From Crocinitomicaceae bacterium (GTDB lineage Bacteria; Bacteroidota; Bacteroidia; Flavobacteriales_D; Crocinitomicaceae), in NCBI GenBank assembly GCA_024643725.1, contig JAHEMJ010000012.1, forward strand, positions 62,001 to 126,000: a stretch of DNA of 64,000 bases. The letters run 5' to 3'. Of the stretch, positions 50,748 to 59,874 are shown in pieces. The position numbers and the translations under genes are program-made. Under the pieces are notes generated by a model. That model searched no databases. It saw only the letters and a program-made list of their open reading frames with translations, and was not told the origin of the DNA. Within the stretch, counting starts at the first letter, position 1; every line of letters begins with the position of its first letter.

Positions 50748-52068
50748 TTTTATCGCCTTGTGGATTCGTGTTTTTGTTTGGTCCTTTCTGACCGTTACCT
50801 CTTGGTGGATGGTTTCCTTTTTTCTGTCCGGCATTTGCGGGATTCCCACCTTTCGGTGCTTGATTCGGATTTGCCGCTTTCTGCGCTTGATTGGGATTCG
50901 AAGCTGGTTTCACGCCTTGTGCCGTTGCAGCTGGATTTGCATTGTTGCTCGGGCGTTTTTTGTTTGGACGTTTTTTCTTCACAAAACTTTTTTCGAAACG
51001 ATTTACGCTATCTTGGCCAACCACATTTTGGTAGCCAATTTCCACCACTTTTTCGACTTTTGTGAATTCCAACAAATCTTTCGGTTTAACACCGTCTTTG
51101 TTCAATTTTTTAATTTCTGCCACACGTTCTGGACTCAGGGCAATTGTCCCCATTTCGCCTGGGTATGCGTACCAAATAATGCGTTTGAATACATCCGTTT
51201 TAATGTGGAAAGCATCTCCTTTTTCTGTGTGTAACTTGGTGTCTGTTTTTGGAAAGGATTTAATCGCATCCAAATACATATCTAGTTCATAATTCAAACA
51301 ACACTTCAATTTTCCACATTGTCCAGCAAGTTTTTGTGGATTCAAGGAAAGTTGTTGGTAGCGTGCTGCTGACGTAGAAACAGAACGGAAGTCTGTCAAC
51401 CAAGTTGAACAGCACAATTCACGTCCACAAGAACCAATACCGCCTAAACGAGAGGACTCCTGACGAGATCCGATTTGGCGCATTTCAATGCGGACTTTGA
51501 ATTTATCCGCCATGTCCTTGATTAATTGACGGAAGTCCACGCGTCCTTCAGCCGTATAATAAAACGTTGCTTTACTTAAATCACCTTGGTATTCCACATC
51601 GGAAATTTTCATATCCAAGTTGAGGTTCATAGCCAAGGTGCGTGATTGAGACATCAAATCTTTCTCAAGGGAGCGACCTTTAATCCACTTGTCAATTTCT
51701 TCTTGATTGGCAATGCGAAGAATTTTCTTTGCTTCCATCGCCTTGAAATTTGGTGCTTTCTTTTTTACTTGAATACGCGCTAATTCACCTGTTACGGAAA
51801 CAACCCCCACATCGTAACCTGGTGCTGTATCGACAATAACTAAATCACCAATTTGCAAGGATAGATGTGATGCATTTCGGTAAAATGCTTTTCTGGAATT
51901 TTTGAATCGAACTTCTACAATATCGTATGGGGCTTGTCCGGCTGGTAAGGCAATATTCGCTAACCAATCGTACACTTCTAATTTATTACAACCGCCGCTG
52001 CTGCAAGTACCATTGTTCTTACAACCCTTCGGTGTTCCACCGCCACTACTGCATGATGAGCAACCCAT
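50734..52068 (-). CDS. ricT: PSP1-domain (RicT/YaaT-like) protein with Cys-rich start and basic low-complexity tail
   Basis: 444 residues. The PSP1 core (about 45-290) shows LGGIGSCGRELCCSTWL (about 208) and GKLKCCLNYELDMYLD (about 250), the Cys pairs known in RicT to hold Fe-S with its partners. The N-terminus (CSSCSSGGGTPKGCKNNGTC) is Cys/Gly-rich. The last ~75 residues are Lys/Asn/Pro-rich repeats (NPNQAQKAANPNQAPKGGNP), likely disordered and perhaps RNA-binding. RicT in Bacillus joins an RNase Y regulator complex; whether that holds here is unknown. Confidence 0.87.
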   Translation of the reverse strand: MGCSSCSSGGGTPKGCKNNGTCSSGGCNKLEVYDWLANIALPAGQAPYDIVEVRFKNSRKAFYRNASHLSLQIGDLVIVDTAPGYDVGVVSVTGELARIQVKKKAPNFKAMEAKKILRIANQEEIDKWIKGRSLEKDLMSQSRTLAMNLNLDMKISDVEYQGDLSKATFYYTAEGRVDFRQLIKDMADKFKVRIEMRQIGSRQESSRLGGIGSCGRELCCSTWLTDFRSVSTSAARYQQLSLNPQKLAGQCGKLKCCLNYELDMYLDAIKSFPKTDTKLHTEKGDAFHIKTDVFKRIIWYAYPGEMGTIALSPERVAEIKKLNKDGVKPKDLLEFTKVEKVVEIGYQNVVGQDSVNRFEKSFVKKKRPNKKRPSNNANPAATAQGVKPASNPNQAQKAANPNQAPKGGNPANAGQKKGNHPPRGNGQKGPNKNTNPQGDKNANS

Positions 52069-52111
52069 AATTTAATTTTAGGTAAAGTTAATCATTTCAG
52101 TTAAACGAACT

Positions 52112-53230
52112 TTAAGCTTGATGGATGAAACGCATCGTCTGAAAACACATCTGTGTGAACAAAATGCGGGAATTCGCATTGCGGTCAATGTGATAGTACG
52201 CATCATCAAAGGTTTCGATGAATTCACGAATGTTATTTCCAGAGATAAATGGTGCGAAATTCTTTAAAAATTGTTCCTCTTCAGTTGAAATCCGCAGCAG
52301 AACATCTCCCATGTAATTGGAAAGCAAACTTTGACGAAACATGTGCAAGGCATATTGAATGAACAATTTTTGTCGTTCTTTTCCTTCCGCTGCCATGCCA
52401 TCCGCCCATTGCATCATTCCCAAAACGTCTTTCTTGTATGAAGTCCGCATCAATTGAATGAAATGTTCACGGTAAATTCCTTTGTCGTCTGAGGCATTTA
52501 AAAAGTCACAAGCTTGAATGAAATTCCCCTCGGAAAATGCCGTAATGGACTCAGCTTGCGTTTTATCTAACTTAAAGCGTTCACTTAACTCTCTCGTTAA
52601 AAAATCGCTTTCAATTTTCGGTATTCGCACGAATTGTGTGCGTGATTGTATGGTCACCAAAAGTTGTGATGGATTCTCAGAAACCAATAAAAACAAGGTG
52701 TTCTTTGGCGGTTCTTCTAGAATTTTCAACAGCTTATTGGAACATTCCGCGTTCATCGCTTCGGGAAGCCAAATCAGCATCACTTTGTAGCCACCCTCGT
52801 AGGACTTCAAGTTCAACTTGCGGATGATTTCCTTGCTTTCTTCCGTTCCAATAATCGGTTTTCGTTCCTTGGAATCGATGCGTTTTGTCCATGTGTAAGC
52901 ATCAAAGTATGGTTCTTCTTTGATCTGAGTTCGCCAATCCTCTAAAAAGGAATCGGAAACTTTGCTAATCGCTTGTACCACTGGATAGACAAAATGTAAA
53001 TCGGGATGCTGTAAATCTTGAACTTTCAAACAGGATGGACAAACGCCACAACTGTCTTCATCACTTGGGTTTTTACAAAACAAATATTGTGTAAATGCCA
53101 ACGCTAATGGGAGTCCACCAAATCCAAGTTGACCCATAAAAAGTTGCGCATGGGCAATTTTCCCATGTTTGATTTCTTGGATGAAATCCTTTTTTAGTTC
53201 GGTCTGACCAATAACGTTTTTGAAAAGCAC
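52112..53230 (-). CDS. holB: DNA polymerase III subunit delta'
   Basis: 372 residues from the GTG at 53230; a TTG at 53236 is also possible. The clamp-loader AAA+ fold starts FKNVIGQTELKK. The Walker A region is degenerate (GQLGFGGLPLA), as expected for delta', which does not hydrolyse ATP. A zinc module CGVCPSC is near residue 62. LLKILEEPPKNTLFLLVSENP (about 165, cut at core) matches the family. It sits in the radA-rsmI-holB order. Confidence 0.88.
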   Translation of the reverse strand: MLFKNVIGQTELKKDFIQEIKHGKIAHAQLFMGQLGFGGLPLALAFTQYLFCKNPSDEDSCGVCPSCLKVQDLQHPDLHFVYPVVQAISKVSDSFLEDWRTQIKEEPYFDAYTWTKRIDSKERKPIIGTEESKEIIRKLNLKSYEGGYKVMLIWLPEAMNAECSNKLLKILEEPPKNTLFLLVSENPSQLLVTIQSRTQFVRIPKIESDFLTRELSERFKLDKTQAESITAFSEGNFIQACDFLNASDDKGIYREHFIQLMRTSYKKDVLGMMQWADGMAAEGKERQKLFIQYALHMFRQSLLSNYMGDVLLRISTEEEQFLKNFAPFISGNNIREFIETFDDAYYHIDRNANSRILFTQMCFQTMRFIHQA

Positions 53231-53259
53231 CCTCAAAAATAATGGAAATTGCTCGGATT

Positions 53260-53934
53260 TTAGTCCTCTGAACCCCTAATTAATAAAACGATTTCTCCTT
53301 TGGGTGGATTTGCTTTGAAATAGGCCAACTGTTCCTGCACATTTCCTCGGTGATACGTTTCAAAATGCTTGGTCAATTCACGCGCTACGACCACTTGACG
53401 TTCCGCTTCAAAAAAGTCAAGCATTTGCTCCAAGGTTTTCACCAAACGATGTGGGGATTCATACAAAACCATGGTGCGTGTTTCTTGTGCCAATAATTTT
53501 AAACGCGTTTGACGTCCTTTTTTATGTGGTAAGAATCCTTCGAAAATAAATTTATCACAAGGAAATCCACTTGAAACCAAGGCAGGCACAAAGGCTGTCG
53601 GTCCGGGTAAACACTCCACTTCAATGCCGCGTTCAACACAAGCTCGAACCAAAAGAAAACCTGGATCCGAAATTCCCGGTGTTCCTGCATCTGAGACCAG
53701 AACGGTACACTGTTGCTGTTCGATGATTTCAATGCTTTTTTCTAAAAATCGGTGTTCATTGTGGGCATGAAAAGGAAGTACTTTTTTCGAAATCTCGAAA
53801 TGCTTCAATAATTTGTGTGTTACTCGGGTGTCCTCTGCAAAAAGTAAGTCCGCTTCCTTCAAGTAGCGCAAACTGCGCAGTGTGATGTCTTCTAGGTTTC
53901 CTATAGGTGTTGGGACAAGTACTAATCTAGGCAT
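53260..53934 (-). CDS. rsmI: 16S rRNA (cytidine(1402)-2'-O)-methyltransferase
   Basis: 224 residues. It methylates the ribose of C1402 in the ribosomal decoding centre. LVPTPIGNLEDITLRSLR (about 6), VSDAGTPGISDPGFLLV (about 78) and FEGFLPHKKGRQTRL (about 131) are signature segments. The length is at the short end of the family, whose members often have a C-terminal extension. It lies 15 bp downstream of radA and 29 bp before holB. Confidence 0.93.
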   Translation of the reverse strand: MPRLVLVPTPIGNLEDITLRSLRYLKEADLLFAEDTRVTHKLLKHFEISKKVLPFHAHNEHRFLEKSIEIIEQQQCTVLVSDAGTPGISDPGFLLVRACVERGIEVECLPGPTAFVPALVSSGFPCDKFIFEGFLPHKKGRQTRLKLLAQETRTMVLYESPHRLVKTLEQMLDFFEAERQVVVARELTKHFETYHRGNVQEQLAYFKANPPKGEIVLLIRGSED

Positions 53935-53949
53935 GATCTTTTTTCTTTT

Positions 53950-55305
53950 TTAGGCAAAAACTGCACGAACAACTTCTTCAATTTTTGCACAAGGTACAAT
54001 TTGTATGTGCTTGTGTTTCTTTTCAATTCCTTTCGAATAGGAGGAAACGATGATTTTTTCATAGCCCATTTTTTCCAATTCAGAGAGGCGTTGTTCCAAG
54101 CGATTTACAGGACGTAATTCACCGGACAAACCGATTTCCGCCGCGAAAGAAACCGTTTTCGGAATGGCTAAATCTGCGTTAGAGGATAGAATGGCCATCG
54201 CTACGGCTAAATCGATCGCTGGATCGTCTACTTTGATTCCACCTGCGATGTTTAAAAAGACATCCTTTGCCGCCAAGCGGAAACCACATCTTTTTTCCAA
54301 TACAGCGAGCAACATGTTGAGTCGTTTGACATCAAATCCGGTCGATGATCGTTGAGGTGTACCGTATGCAGCAGAACTAACGAGCGCTTGGACCTCGATT
54401 AAAATAGGACGAATGCCATCTACCATGGATGCCACTGCAACTCCGCTCAAATCCTCGTTGCCGGAAACCAGCACTTCGGAAGGATTTTCCACTGGGACAA
54501 GTCCTTGTCCTTGCATGGAATAAATTCCCAATTCGTTTGTTGATCCAAAACGATTTTTAATGGAACGCAACAAACGGTAAATGTGATGACGGTCACCTTC
54601 AAACTGAAGTACTGTATCAACCATGTGTTCGAGTACTTTTGGACCAGCAATCGTTCCATCTTTTGTGATGTGTCCAATCAGGAACACAGGAATATTTGTT
54701 TGTTTCGCAAAGCGCAGCAGGTTCGCGGTACATTCGCGTACTTGAGCCACACTTCCAGGTGAACTTTCAATCGTATTGGTATGTAAGGTTTGAATGGAGT
54801 CAATCACCAACAATTGTGGTTGAACTTCATTCGCTTGGACAAGTATCTGTTGTAAATTTGTTTCGGTCAGTAGGTAACATTGGTCATTTTCAAGTCCTAG
54901 TCTTTCCGCCCGCATCCGAATCTGTTGATCACTTTCTTCTCCAGATACGTAAAGAACTTTCAAACGTTCTTTAATGGCAAGTTGCAGAAGTAGGGTGGAT
55001 TTTCCAATTCCGGGATCTCCACCTAGTAATGAAATGGATCCGAGTACGATGCCTCCTCCCAAAACACGGTTTAATTCAAAATCCTGTAAAGTAATGCGAC
55101 TTTCCTCACCTTGTTCCACATCTTGAATAAGCAAAGGCTTACTTGCTTTCGTTTCTTTTGAAAACGAAACAACGTGTTTCGTGGTTTTCTCCAATACTTC
55201 CTCTACGAAGGTATTCCATTCTTGACATGAGGGACATTTTCCAAGCCATTTCGGGGCTTCGTGACCACAATTTTGACAGAAAAATGCTGATTTTGTTTTG
55301 GACAT
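53950..55305 (-). CDS. radA: DNA repair protein RadA (Sms)
   Basis: 451 residues. A four-Cys zinc finger (CQNCG and CPSC, residues 10-29) precedes the RecA-like core with Walker A GGDPGIGKS (about 94) and the RadA-specific KNRFG (about 245). The Lon-like C-terminal domain runs from about 280 to 450. RadA drives branch migration in recombination. A -7 box TACATTTG (55336 to 55329) lies 23 bp before the ATG; it is the first gene of the operon. Confidence 0.95.
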   Translation of the reverse strand: MSKTKSAFFCQNCGHEAPKWLGKCPSCQEWNTFVEEVLEKTTKHVVSFSKETKASKPLLIQDVEQGEESRITLQDFELNRVLGGGIVLGSISLLGGDPGIGKSTLLLQLAIKERLKVLYVSGEESDQQIRMRAERLGLENDQCYLLTETNLQQILVQANEVQPQLLVIDSIQTLHTNTIESSPGSVAQVRECTANLLRFAKQTNIPVFLIGHITKDGTIAGPKVLEHMVDTVLQFEGDRHHIYRLLRSIKNRFGSTNELGIYSMQGQGLVPVENPSEVLVSGNEDLSGVAVASMVDGIRPILIEVQALVSSAAYGTPQRSSTGFDVKRLNMLLAVLEKRCGFRLAAKDVFLNIAGGIKVDDPAIDLAVAMAILSSNADLAIPKTVSFAAEIGLSGELRPVNRLEQRLSELEKMGYEKIIVSSYSKGIEKKHKHIQIVPCAKIEEVVRAVFA

Positions 55306-55509
55306 GCTTAAAGATATGGATTCAGATACAAATGTAGGAACAAGTTCTCATTAATTTTTCTACCGGAAAAATATCGCTTGTTTATTCAATAACAGCGGGT
55401 TAAAAATTTCTTCAGATTCATCTTGAAAAAATATTTTTAATAATTTAGTCGAGATTGATTCTTGGAAAAACAAAAAATTTAATTTTGCCCTATAATTATT
55501 CATCAAACT

Positions 55510-55866
55510 ATGTCGAAGAGAAGAGCCATTATCAGTTACGATAAATTATCAATTGACCAGAAAAAACAGATTCTCAAGGATTACCCAGATGGGTACATAA
55601 ACCATTTGACGACCATTAAAACACCAACGGGTGAAACCTTGGATGCGTTAATTTGGGAGACGGATGAGGTCATCTATTTGGTAAAAGTCAATAAAGTGAT
55701 GCCAAAGGCGAAACCGGTTTCGGAGGATGATGAAGATGATTTCGAGGATGACTTCGACAAAGTACCTGGCATCAAGGATGATGAAGAGGAAGAAGAGGAC
55801 GATGACTTCGATGATTCTTTTGACGACGATGCGGATGCAGATGACGATGATTCCGATGAAGAATAA
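55510..55866 (+). CDS. Small protein with a long acidic tail, function unknown
   Basis: 118 residues. Residues 1-68 form a compact domain (SKRRAIISYDKLSIDQKKQIL, PTGETLDALIWETDEVIYLVKV). From about 71 to the end nearly every residue is Asp or Glu, in runs of up to about seven. The layout recalls the RNA polymerase delta subunit of Firmicutes, though no sequence homology is claimed. A -7 box TAATTTTG lies at 55480-55487, with a TTG 22 bp upstream. Confidence 0.7.
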   Translation: MSKRRAIISYDKLSIDQKKQILKDYPDGYINHLTTIKTPTGETLDALIWETDEVIYLVKVNKVMPKAKPVSEDDEDDFEDDFDKVPGIKDDEEEEEDDDFDDSFDDDADADDDDSDEE

Positions 55867-55912
55867 GTAGACACCTTCGTTCTTTTTTCTACTTTTGAGC
55901 TAAGGAAAATAC

Positions 55913-56827
55913 ATGACAGCTCAAAATACTCCATATTCTACGATACCCACTTCACCAACCATCGATAAAGTTGGTGTGGAAGAACGTGTGGCACGATTTC
56001 AAACACGCAGCATTAAAGGTCCGGCAAAAATGCAAGGACTTTCCATGGTGCTCTCGATGATTGATTTAACCACTTTAGAAGGAAAGGATACGCCAAATAA
56101 AGTGCGTCAAATGTGTTACAAGGCACAACACTTACATGATGTTCAGGAAGGATTACCCACTGTTGCGGCTGTTTGTGTTTATCCAAGTATGGTTGCAGTA
56201 GCACGTGAAGCATTAAAGGATAGCTCCATTAAAATTGCTTCGGTCTCGACCGCTTTTCCATCTGGACAGGCTCCATTTGAGGTAAAAAAAATGGACACGC
56301 AATTTGCCATCGAATCTGGAGCAGATGAAATTGACATGGTTATCTCCAGAGGGAAATTTTTTGCAGGTGAGCACAATTTTGTGTTTGATGAAATTGCAGC
56401 CGTCAAAGAAATCTGTGGTTCAAAGCGTCTAAAAGTCATTTTGGAGACTGGGGAATTGGCTAGTTTGGATCAAGTGCGTCGTGCAAGTGACATTGCGATT
56501 CATGCAGGAGCAGATTTCATTAAAACATCCACTGGAAAAATTCAGCCGGCAGCGACAATGCAGGTTACCTATACGATGTTAATGGCCATCAGAGATCATT
56601 TTGACCGAACTGGTAAAATGGTTGGAATGAAACCAGCGGGTGGAATTTCTACTTCCAAATTGGCCTTGCATAATTTGGTTATGGTGAAGGAAATCCTTGG
56701 TGATGCTTGGTTAAGTAACGAATGGTTCCGATTTGGAGCGAGTAGCCTTGCCAATGACGTATTGATGCAATACATGAAACAAGTGACAGGAAAATACCAA
56801 TCTGTTGATTATTTTACGATCGATTAA
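55913..56827 (+). CDS. deoC: Deoxyribose-phosphate aldolase
   Basis: 304 residues. It splits deoxyribose-5-phosphate into glyceraldehyde-3-phosphate and acetaldehyde. The Schiff-base Lys is in FIKTSTGK (about 202), the second Lys in GMKPAGGIS (about 240), the Asp in GADEIDMVI (about 140). This long N-terminally extended form differs from the ~220-residue type and resembles the E. coli/eukaryotic type. A -7 box TACTTTTG is at 55890-55897. The aldehyde dehydrogenase gene follows after two bases. Confidence 0.93.
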   Translation: MTAQNTPYSTIPTSPTIDKVGVEERVARFQTRSIKGPAKMQGLSMVLSMIDLTTLEGKDTPNKVRQMCYKAQHLHDVQEGLPTVAAVCVYPSMVAVAREALKDSSIKIASVSTAFPSGQAPFEVKKMDTQFAIESGADEIDMVISRGKFFAGEHNFVFDEIAAVKEICGSKRLKVILETGELASLDQVRRASDIAIHAGADFIKTSTGKIQPAATMQVTYTMLMAIRDHFDRTGKMVGMKPAGGISTSKLALHNLVMVKEILGDAWLSNEWFRFGASSLANDVLMQYMKQVTGKYQSVDYFTID

Positions 56828-56829
56828 TT

Positions 56830-58275
56830 ATGACAGAATCAAACAATAAATGGGAGTATGCGCCTTCGTTAGAAAGCACCTCCCACATTCAATTGAAGGA
56901 ACGATATGATTTGTTTATCGATGGAAAATGGGTCAAACCAAGTGATAATCGATATTTTTCATCCATTAATCCAGCAACTGAAGAGAAAATAGCCGAAATT
57001 GCTTGGGCTTCCGATGCGGATGTCGATTTAGCCGTGAAAGCTGCGCGCAAAGCATACACAGAAGTTTGGTCGGTCATGAAACCATCAGAACGCGCGAAGT
57101 ACATTTTTCGCATCGCTCGACTCATGCAGGAAAAAGCCCGCGAATTAGCTGTGATTGAAACCTTGGATGGAGGGAAACCCATTCGTGAGTCAAGGGACAT
57201 CGACATTCCTTTGGCATGTAACCATTTTTTCTATTATGCGGGATGGGCCGATAAATTGCAAGATGCTTTTCCACAAAGAAATATACAATCGCTTGGTGTT
57301 GCCGGACAAATCATCCCTTGGAATTTTCCATTATTGATGGCTGCATGGAAAATTGCACCAGCACTGGCTGCGGGTAATACCGTGGTATTGAAACCAGCGG
57401 AAAGCACATCGTTGACAGCATTAAAATTAGCAGAAATCATTGAGGCTTCCGGATTACCCGCAGGAGTAGTAAATATCGTGACAGGTCATGGCGATACAGG
57501 TGCCGCGATTGTCAATCATCCGGATATTGACAAAATCGCATTCACAGGTTCAACTTCGGTTGGTAAGTTGATTCAAAAAGCGGTGGCGGGAACAGCGAAA
57601 AAAGTGAGCCTAGAATTGGGCGGAAAATCTGCAAACATTGTCTTGGAAGATGCGCCAATTGATCAGGCGGTGGAAGGAATTGTGAATGGGATCTTTTTCA
57701 ATCAGGGACATGTTTGCTGTGCGGGATCACGCCTATACGTGCAAGAATCCATTGCGGATGAGGTCGTTCGAAAATTAAAACAGCGCATGGAGAGTTTATA
57801 CCTTGGAAATCCATTGGACAAAAACACGGATATCGGCGCCATCAATTCAAAAGAACAATTGCAGACGATTGAAAAATACGTGGAAATCGGTAAAAAAGAA
57901 GGTGCGGACATGTATCAAGTTACCTGTGAATTACCTGCGAAAGGGTTCTATTGTCGACCGACTATTTTTACGAATGTCGCACAGTCCAGCGTGATTGCGC
58001 AAGAAGAAATCTTTGGTCCTGTGTTGACCGTTCAAACGTTTAGAACCATTGACGAAGTGATTCAAAAAGCGAATAATTCTCCCTACGGACTCGCAGCGGG
58101 TGTTTGGACAGACAAAGGATCGCGTATTTTTAATTTGACTTCCAAACTACGCGCTGGTGTTGTTTGGGCGAATACGTACAATAAATTTGATCCAGCTTCA
58201 CCTTTTGGCGGATACAAAGAAAGTGGTTTTGGACGCGAAGGCGGACTCCATGGTCTAGAAGCATACTTAAAATAA
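56830..58275 (+). CDS. Aldehyde dehydrogenase (NAD(P)-dependent), deoC-linked
   Basis: 481 residues, complete. GQIIPWNFPLLMAAWKIAPALAAGNTVV is the cofactor-binding core (about 160-187), Glu is in LELGGKSA (about 258), Cys in GHVCCAGSR (about 292). It is directly behind deoC, so it likely oxidises acetaldehyde from deoxyribose breakdown, or a related aldehyde. The second, shorter homologue follows after a 47-bp repeat array. Confidence 0.9.
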   Translation: MTESNNKWEYAPSLESTSHIQLKERYDLFIDGKWVKPSDNRYFSSINPATEEKIAEIAWASDADVDLAVKAARKAYTEVWSVMKPSERAKYIFRIARLMQEKARELAVIETLDGGKPIRESRDIDIPLACNHFFYYAGWADKLQDAFPQRNIQSLGVAGQIIPWNFPLLMAAWKIAPALAAGNTVVLKPAESTSLTALKLAEIIEASGLPAGVVNIVTGHGDTGAAIVNHPDIDKIAFTGSTSVGKLIQKAVAGTAKKVSLELGGKSANIVLEDAPIDQAVEGIVNGIFFNQGHVCCAGSRLYVQESIADEVVRKLKQRMESLYLGNPLDKNTDIGAINSKEQLQTIEKYVEIGKKEGADMYQVTCELPAKGFYCRPTIFTNVAQSSVIAQEEIFGPVLTVQTFRTIDEVIQKANNSPYGLAAGVWTDKGSRIFNLTSKLRAGVVWANTYNKFDPASPFGGYKESGFGREGGLHGLEAYLK

Positions 58276-58284
58276 TTTCATTTA

Positions 58285-58322
58285 ATTAGCACACTAGCAC
58301 ACTAGCACATTAGCACATTAGC
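58285..58322. repeat. 8-bp array directly against a start codon (block E)
   Basis: Four to five units ACA(C/T)TAGC with period 8 end immediately at the ATG at 58323, between two genes of one operon. It is the same family as blocks A-D and in the same orientation as the waaA-side array. Any ribosome-binding context of the next gene is therefore repeat-derived. Confidence 0.85.
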
Positions 58323-59195
58323 ATGAACATTTTAAAAACATACAAAATCTACATCGGCGGACAATTTCCAAGAACGGAATCTGGACGCACGTATGTCGTA
58401 AAGAACTCCTCGGGAGATCCCATCGCCAATGTTTGTCAGTCCTCGAAAAAGGATATTCGCAATGCCGTGCAAGCGGCTCGAAAAGCCTTTGGAACTTGGT
58501 CCGAGCGCAGTGCCTTTAATCGAGGACAGATTTTATACCGTATGGCAGAAATGTTGGACGGACGAAAAGCACAGTTCATCGAAGAATTGATGCAGCAAGG
58601 TTCATCTGCGGATGCAGCCGCTCAGGAAATAGAACGATCCATTGATCGCATCGTTTATTACGCAGGATGGTGCGATAAATACCAACAACTTTTGAGCGCT
58701 GTGAATCCCGTGAATTCATCGCATTTCAATTTTTCGGTGTCTGAATCAACAGGTGTTGTTGGAATTGTAGCAGATGAAGCGTCCAGTTTAATTGGAATCA
58801 TTTCTCAACTGATGCCGGTTATTGCTGGTGGGAACACGGCTGTATTGATTGCTTCGGAATCACTTCCATTATGTTCCATCAGCTTCGCTGAAGTGTTGGA
58901 AACATCTGATTTGCCAGCAGGAGTGGTGAACATTTTAACAGGATCTGCCGACGAAATGCTTCCGACTTTAGCGGAGCACATGGATGTTAATGCCTTATTC
59001 CTTTCAAATGCTTCCAAGGAAATGGTAAAATCCACACAGCTTGCAGCAGTTGATAATTTGAAAAGAGTGTTGGTTTTAAACGAAGATTGGACCGATGAAT
59101 CTGCACAAGGAATCAGATTTATTTCCTGTTTTCAAGAAATCAAAACAACATGGCATCCCATTGAACAGATTGGCGGAGCGACGAGTACGTATTAA
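58323..59195 (+). CDS. Truncated aldehyde dehydrogenase-like protein without catalytic domain
   Basis: 290 residues. It aligns by eye with the N-terminal NAD-binding part of aldehyde dehydrogenases (YKIYIGGQFPRTESGRTY, RKAFGTWSERSAFNRGQILYR, GIVADEASSLIGIISQLMPVIAGGNTAVLI (cut at core), LPAGVVNILTG). The ELGGK Glu and the catalytic Cys segment are absent. The frame ends cleanly and no leftover catalytic domain follows, so it is either a stable half-protein, perhaps a subunit of the complete enzyme upstream, or a decaying gene. Confidence 0.78.
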   Translation: MNILKTYKIYIGGQFPRTESGRTYVVKNSSGDPIANVCQSSKKDIRNAVQAARKAFGTWSERSAFNRGQILYRMAEMLDGRKAQFIEELMQQGSSADAAAQEIERSIDRIVYYAGWCDKYQQLLSAVNPVNSSHFNFSVSESTGVVGIVADEASSLIGIISQLMPVIAGGNTAVLIASESLPLCSISFAEVLETSDLPAGVVNILTGSADEMLPTLAEHMDVNALFLSNASKEMVKSTQLAAVDNLKRVLVLNEDWTDESAQGIRFISCFQEIKTTWHPIEQIGGATSTY

Positions 59196-59259
59196 TGATG
59201 CGAAAGAATGTTGTTTGACAATAATTCTTATCTTTAGTTAAACTTTAAAACTATTTACA

Positions 59260-59871
59260 ATGAAGAAAGTATTATTATTATCAGTGAGTGCAATGTTTCT
59301 AATTGCCTCTTGTACCGTTGAGAAAAGACTTTATAGAAACGGGTTTAACGTTCAGTGGCAAGCAATGAACGGGATTTCCAAAAAAGACAAAAATGTAGAG
59401 GTAGAAACACCTGCTGATGAAATGCTTGTTGCTAAAACAATCCTTGCACCAAAAACAATAGTAAAAACGACAGAAGCGTATGTTGCACCTGTTCAAGAAT
59501 CGAATTCAGTTGAACAAACATTGGATGTTGCTTCCGTTTCAGTTGCTCCTGTATCCGCAGAATTGAATCAAGTAACAGCAAAAGTGACAGGAATCGCCGC
59601 TCAAACCATTTCGAATCAGCATAAAAATCACCAAGCGGTGAAAAAGGCAAAACAAGAAGTGAAAGCCTTGAAAAAAGAAATGAAACAAGAAAAGAGCGAT
59701 GACGTTCCAGTTGGATTATTGTATGTATTGTGCTTTTTCATTCCTTTTGTTGCTGTTGGACTAGCGACAGATTGGGATATTACAACTGTTCTTATCAATA
59801 TCCTTTGGACGATGTTGTGTGGAATCCCTGGTATTATTCATGCATTTATTATTGTTGGTAGAAATACTTAA
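59260..59871 (+). CDS. Lipoprotein with C-terminal YqaE/Pmp3-like membrane domain
   Basis: 203 residues. Lipobox IASC lipidates Cys18. A Lys/Glu-rich helical stretch (about 122-148, KKAKQEVKALKKEMKQEK) precedes a two-helix hydrophobic module with LYVLCFFIPFVAVGL and GIPGIIHAFIIV; the PGxIHA sequence is the Pmp3/YqaE hallmark. Pmp3 proteins affect membrane potential in stress; the lipoprotein fusion is, as I recall, found in Bacteroidota. Next gene 3 bp downstream. Confidence 0.8.
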   Translation: MKKVLLLSVSAMFLIASCTVEKRLYRNGFNVQWQAMNGISKKDKNVEVETPADEMLVAKTILAPKTIVKTTEAYVAPVQESNSVEQTLDVASVSVAPVSAELNQVTAKVTGIAAQTISNQHKNHQAVKKAKQEVKALKKEMKQEKSDDVPVGLLYVLCFFIPFVAVGLATDWDITTVLINILWTMLCGIPGIIHAFIIVGRNT

Positions 59872-59874
59872 TCC

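Noticed and set aside
50748-50849. Extended start of gldH
   Set aside because: It lies out of frame inside the low-complexity tail of ricT and would place 34 charged residues before the lipoprotein signal.
55674-55934. Minus-strand Ser-rich reading frame opposite the acidic tail
   Set aside because: Poly-Ser is what GAT/GAA runs encode on the other strand; it overlaps a better gene.
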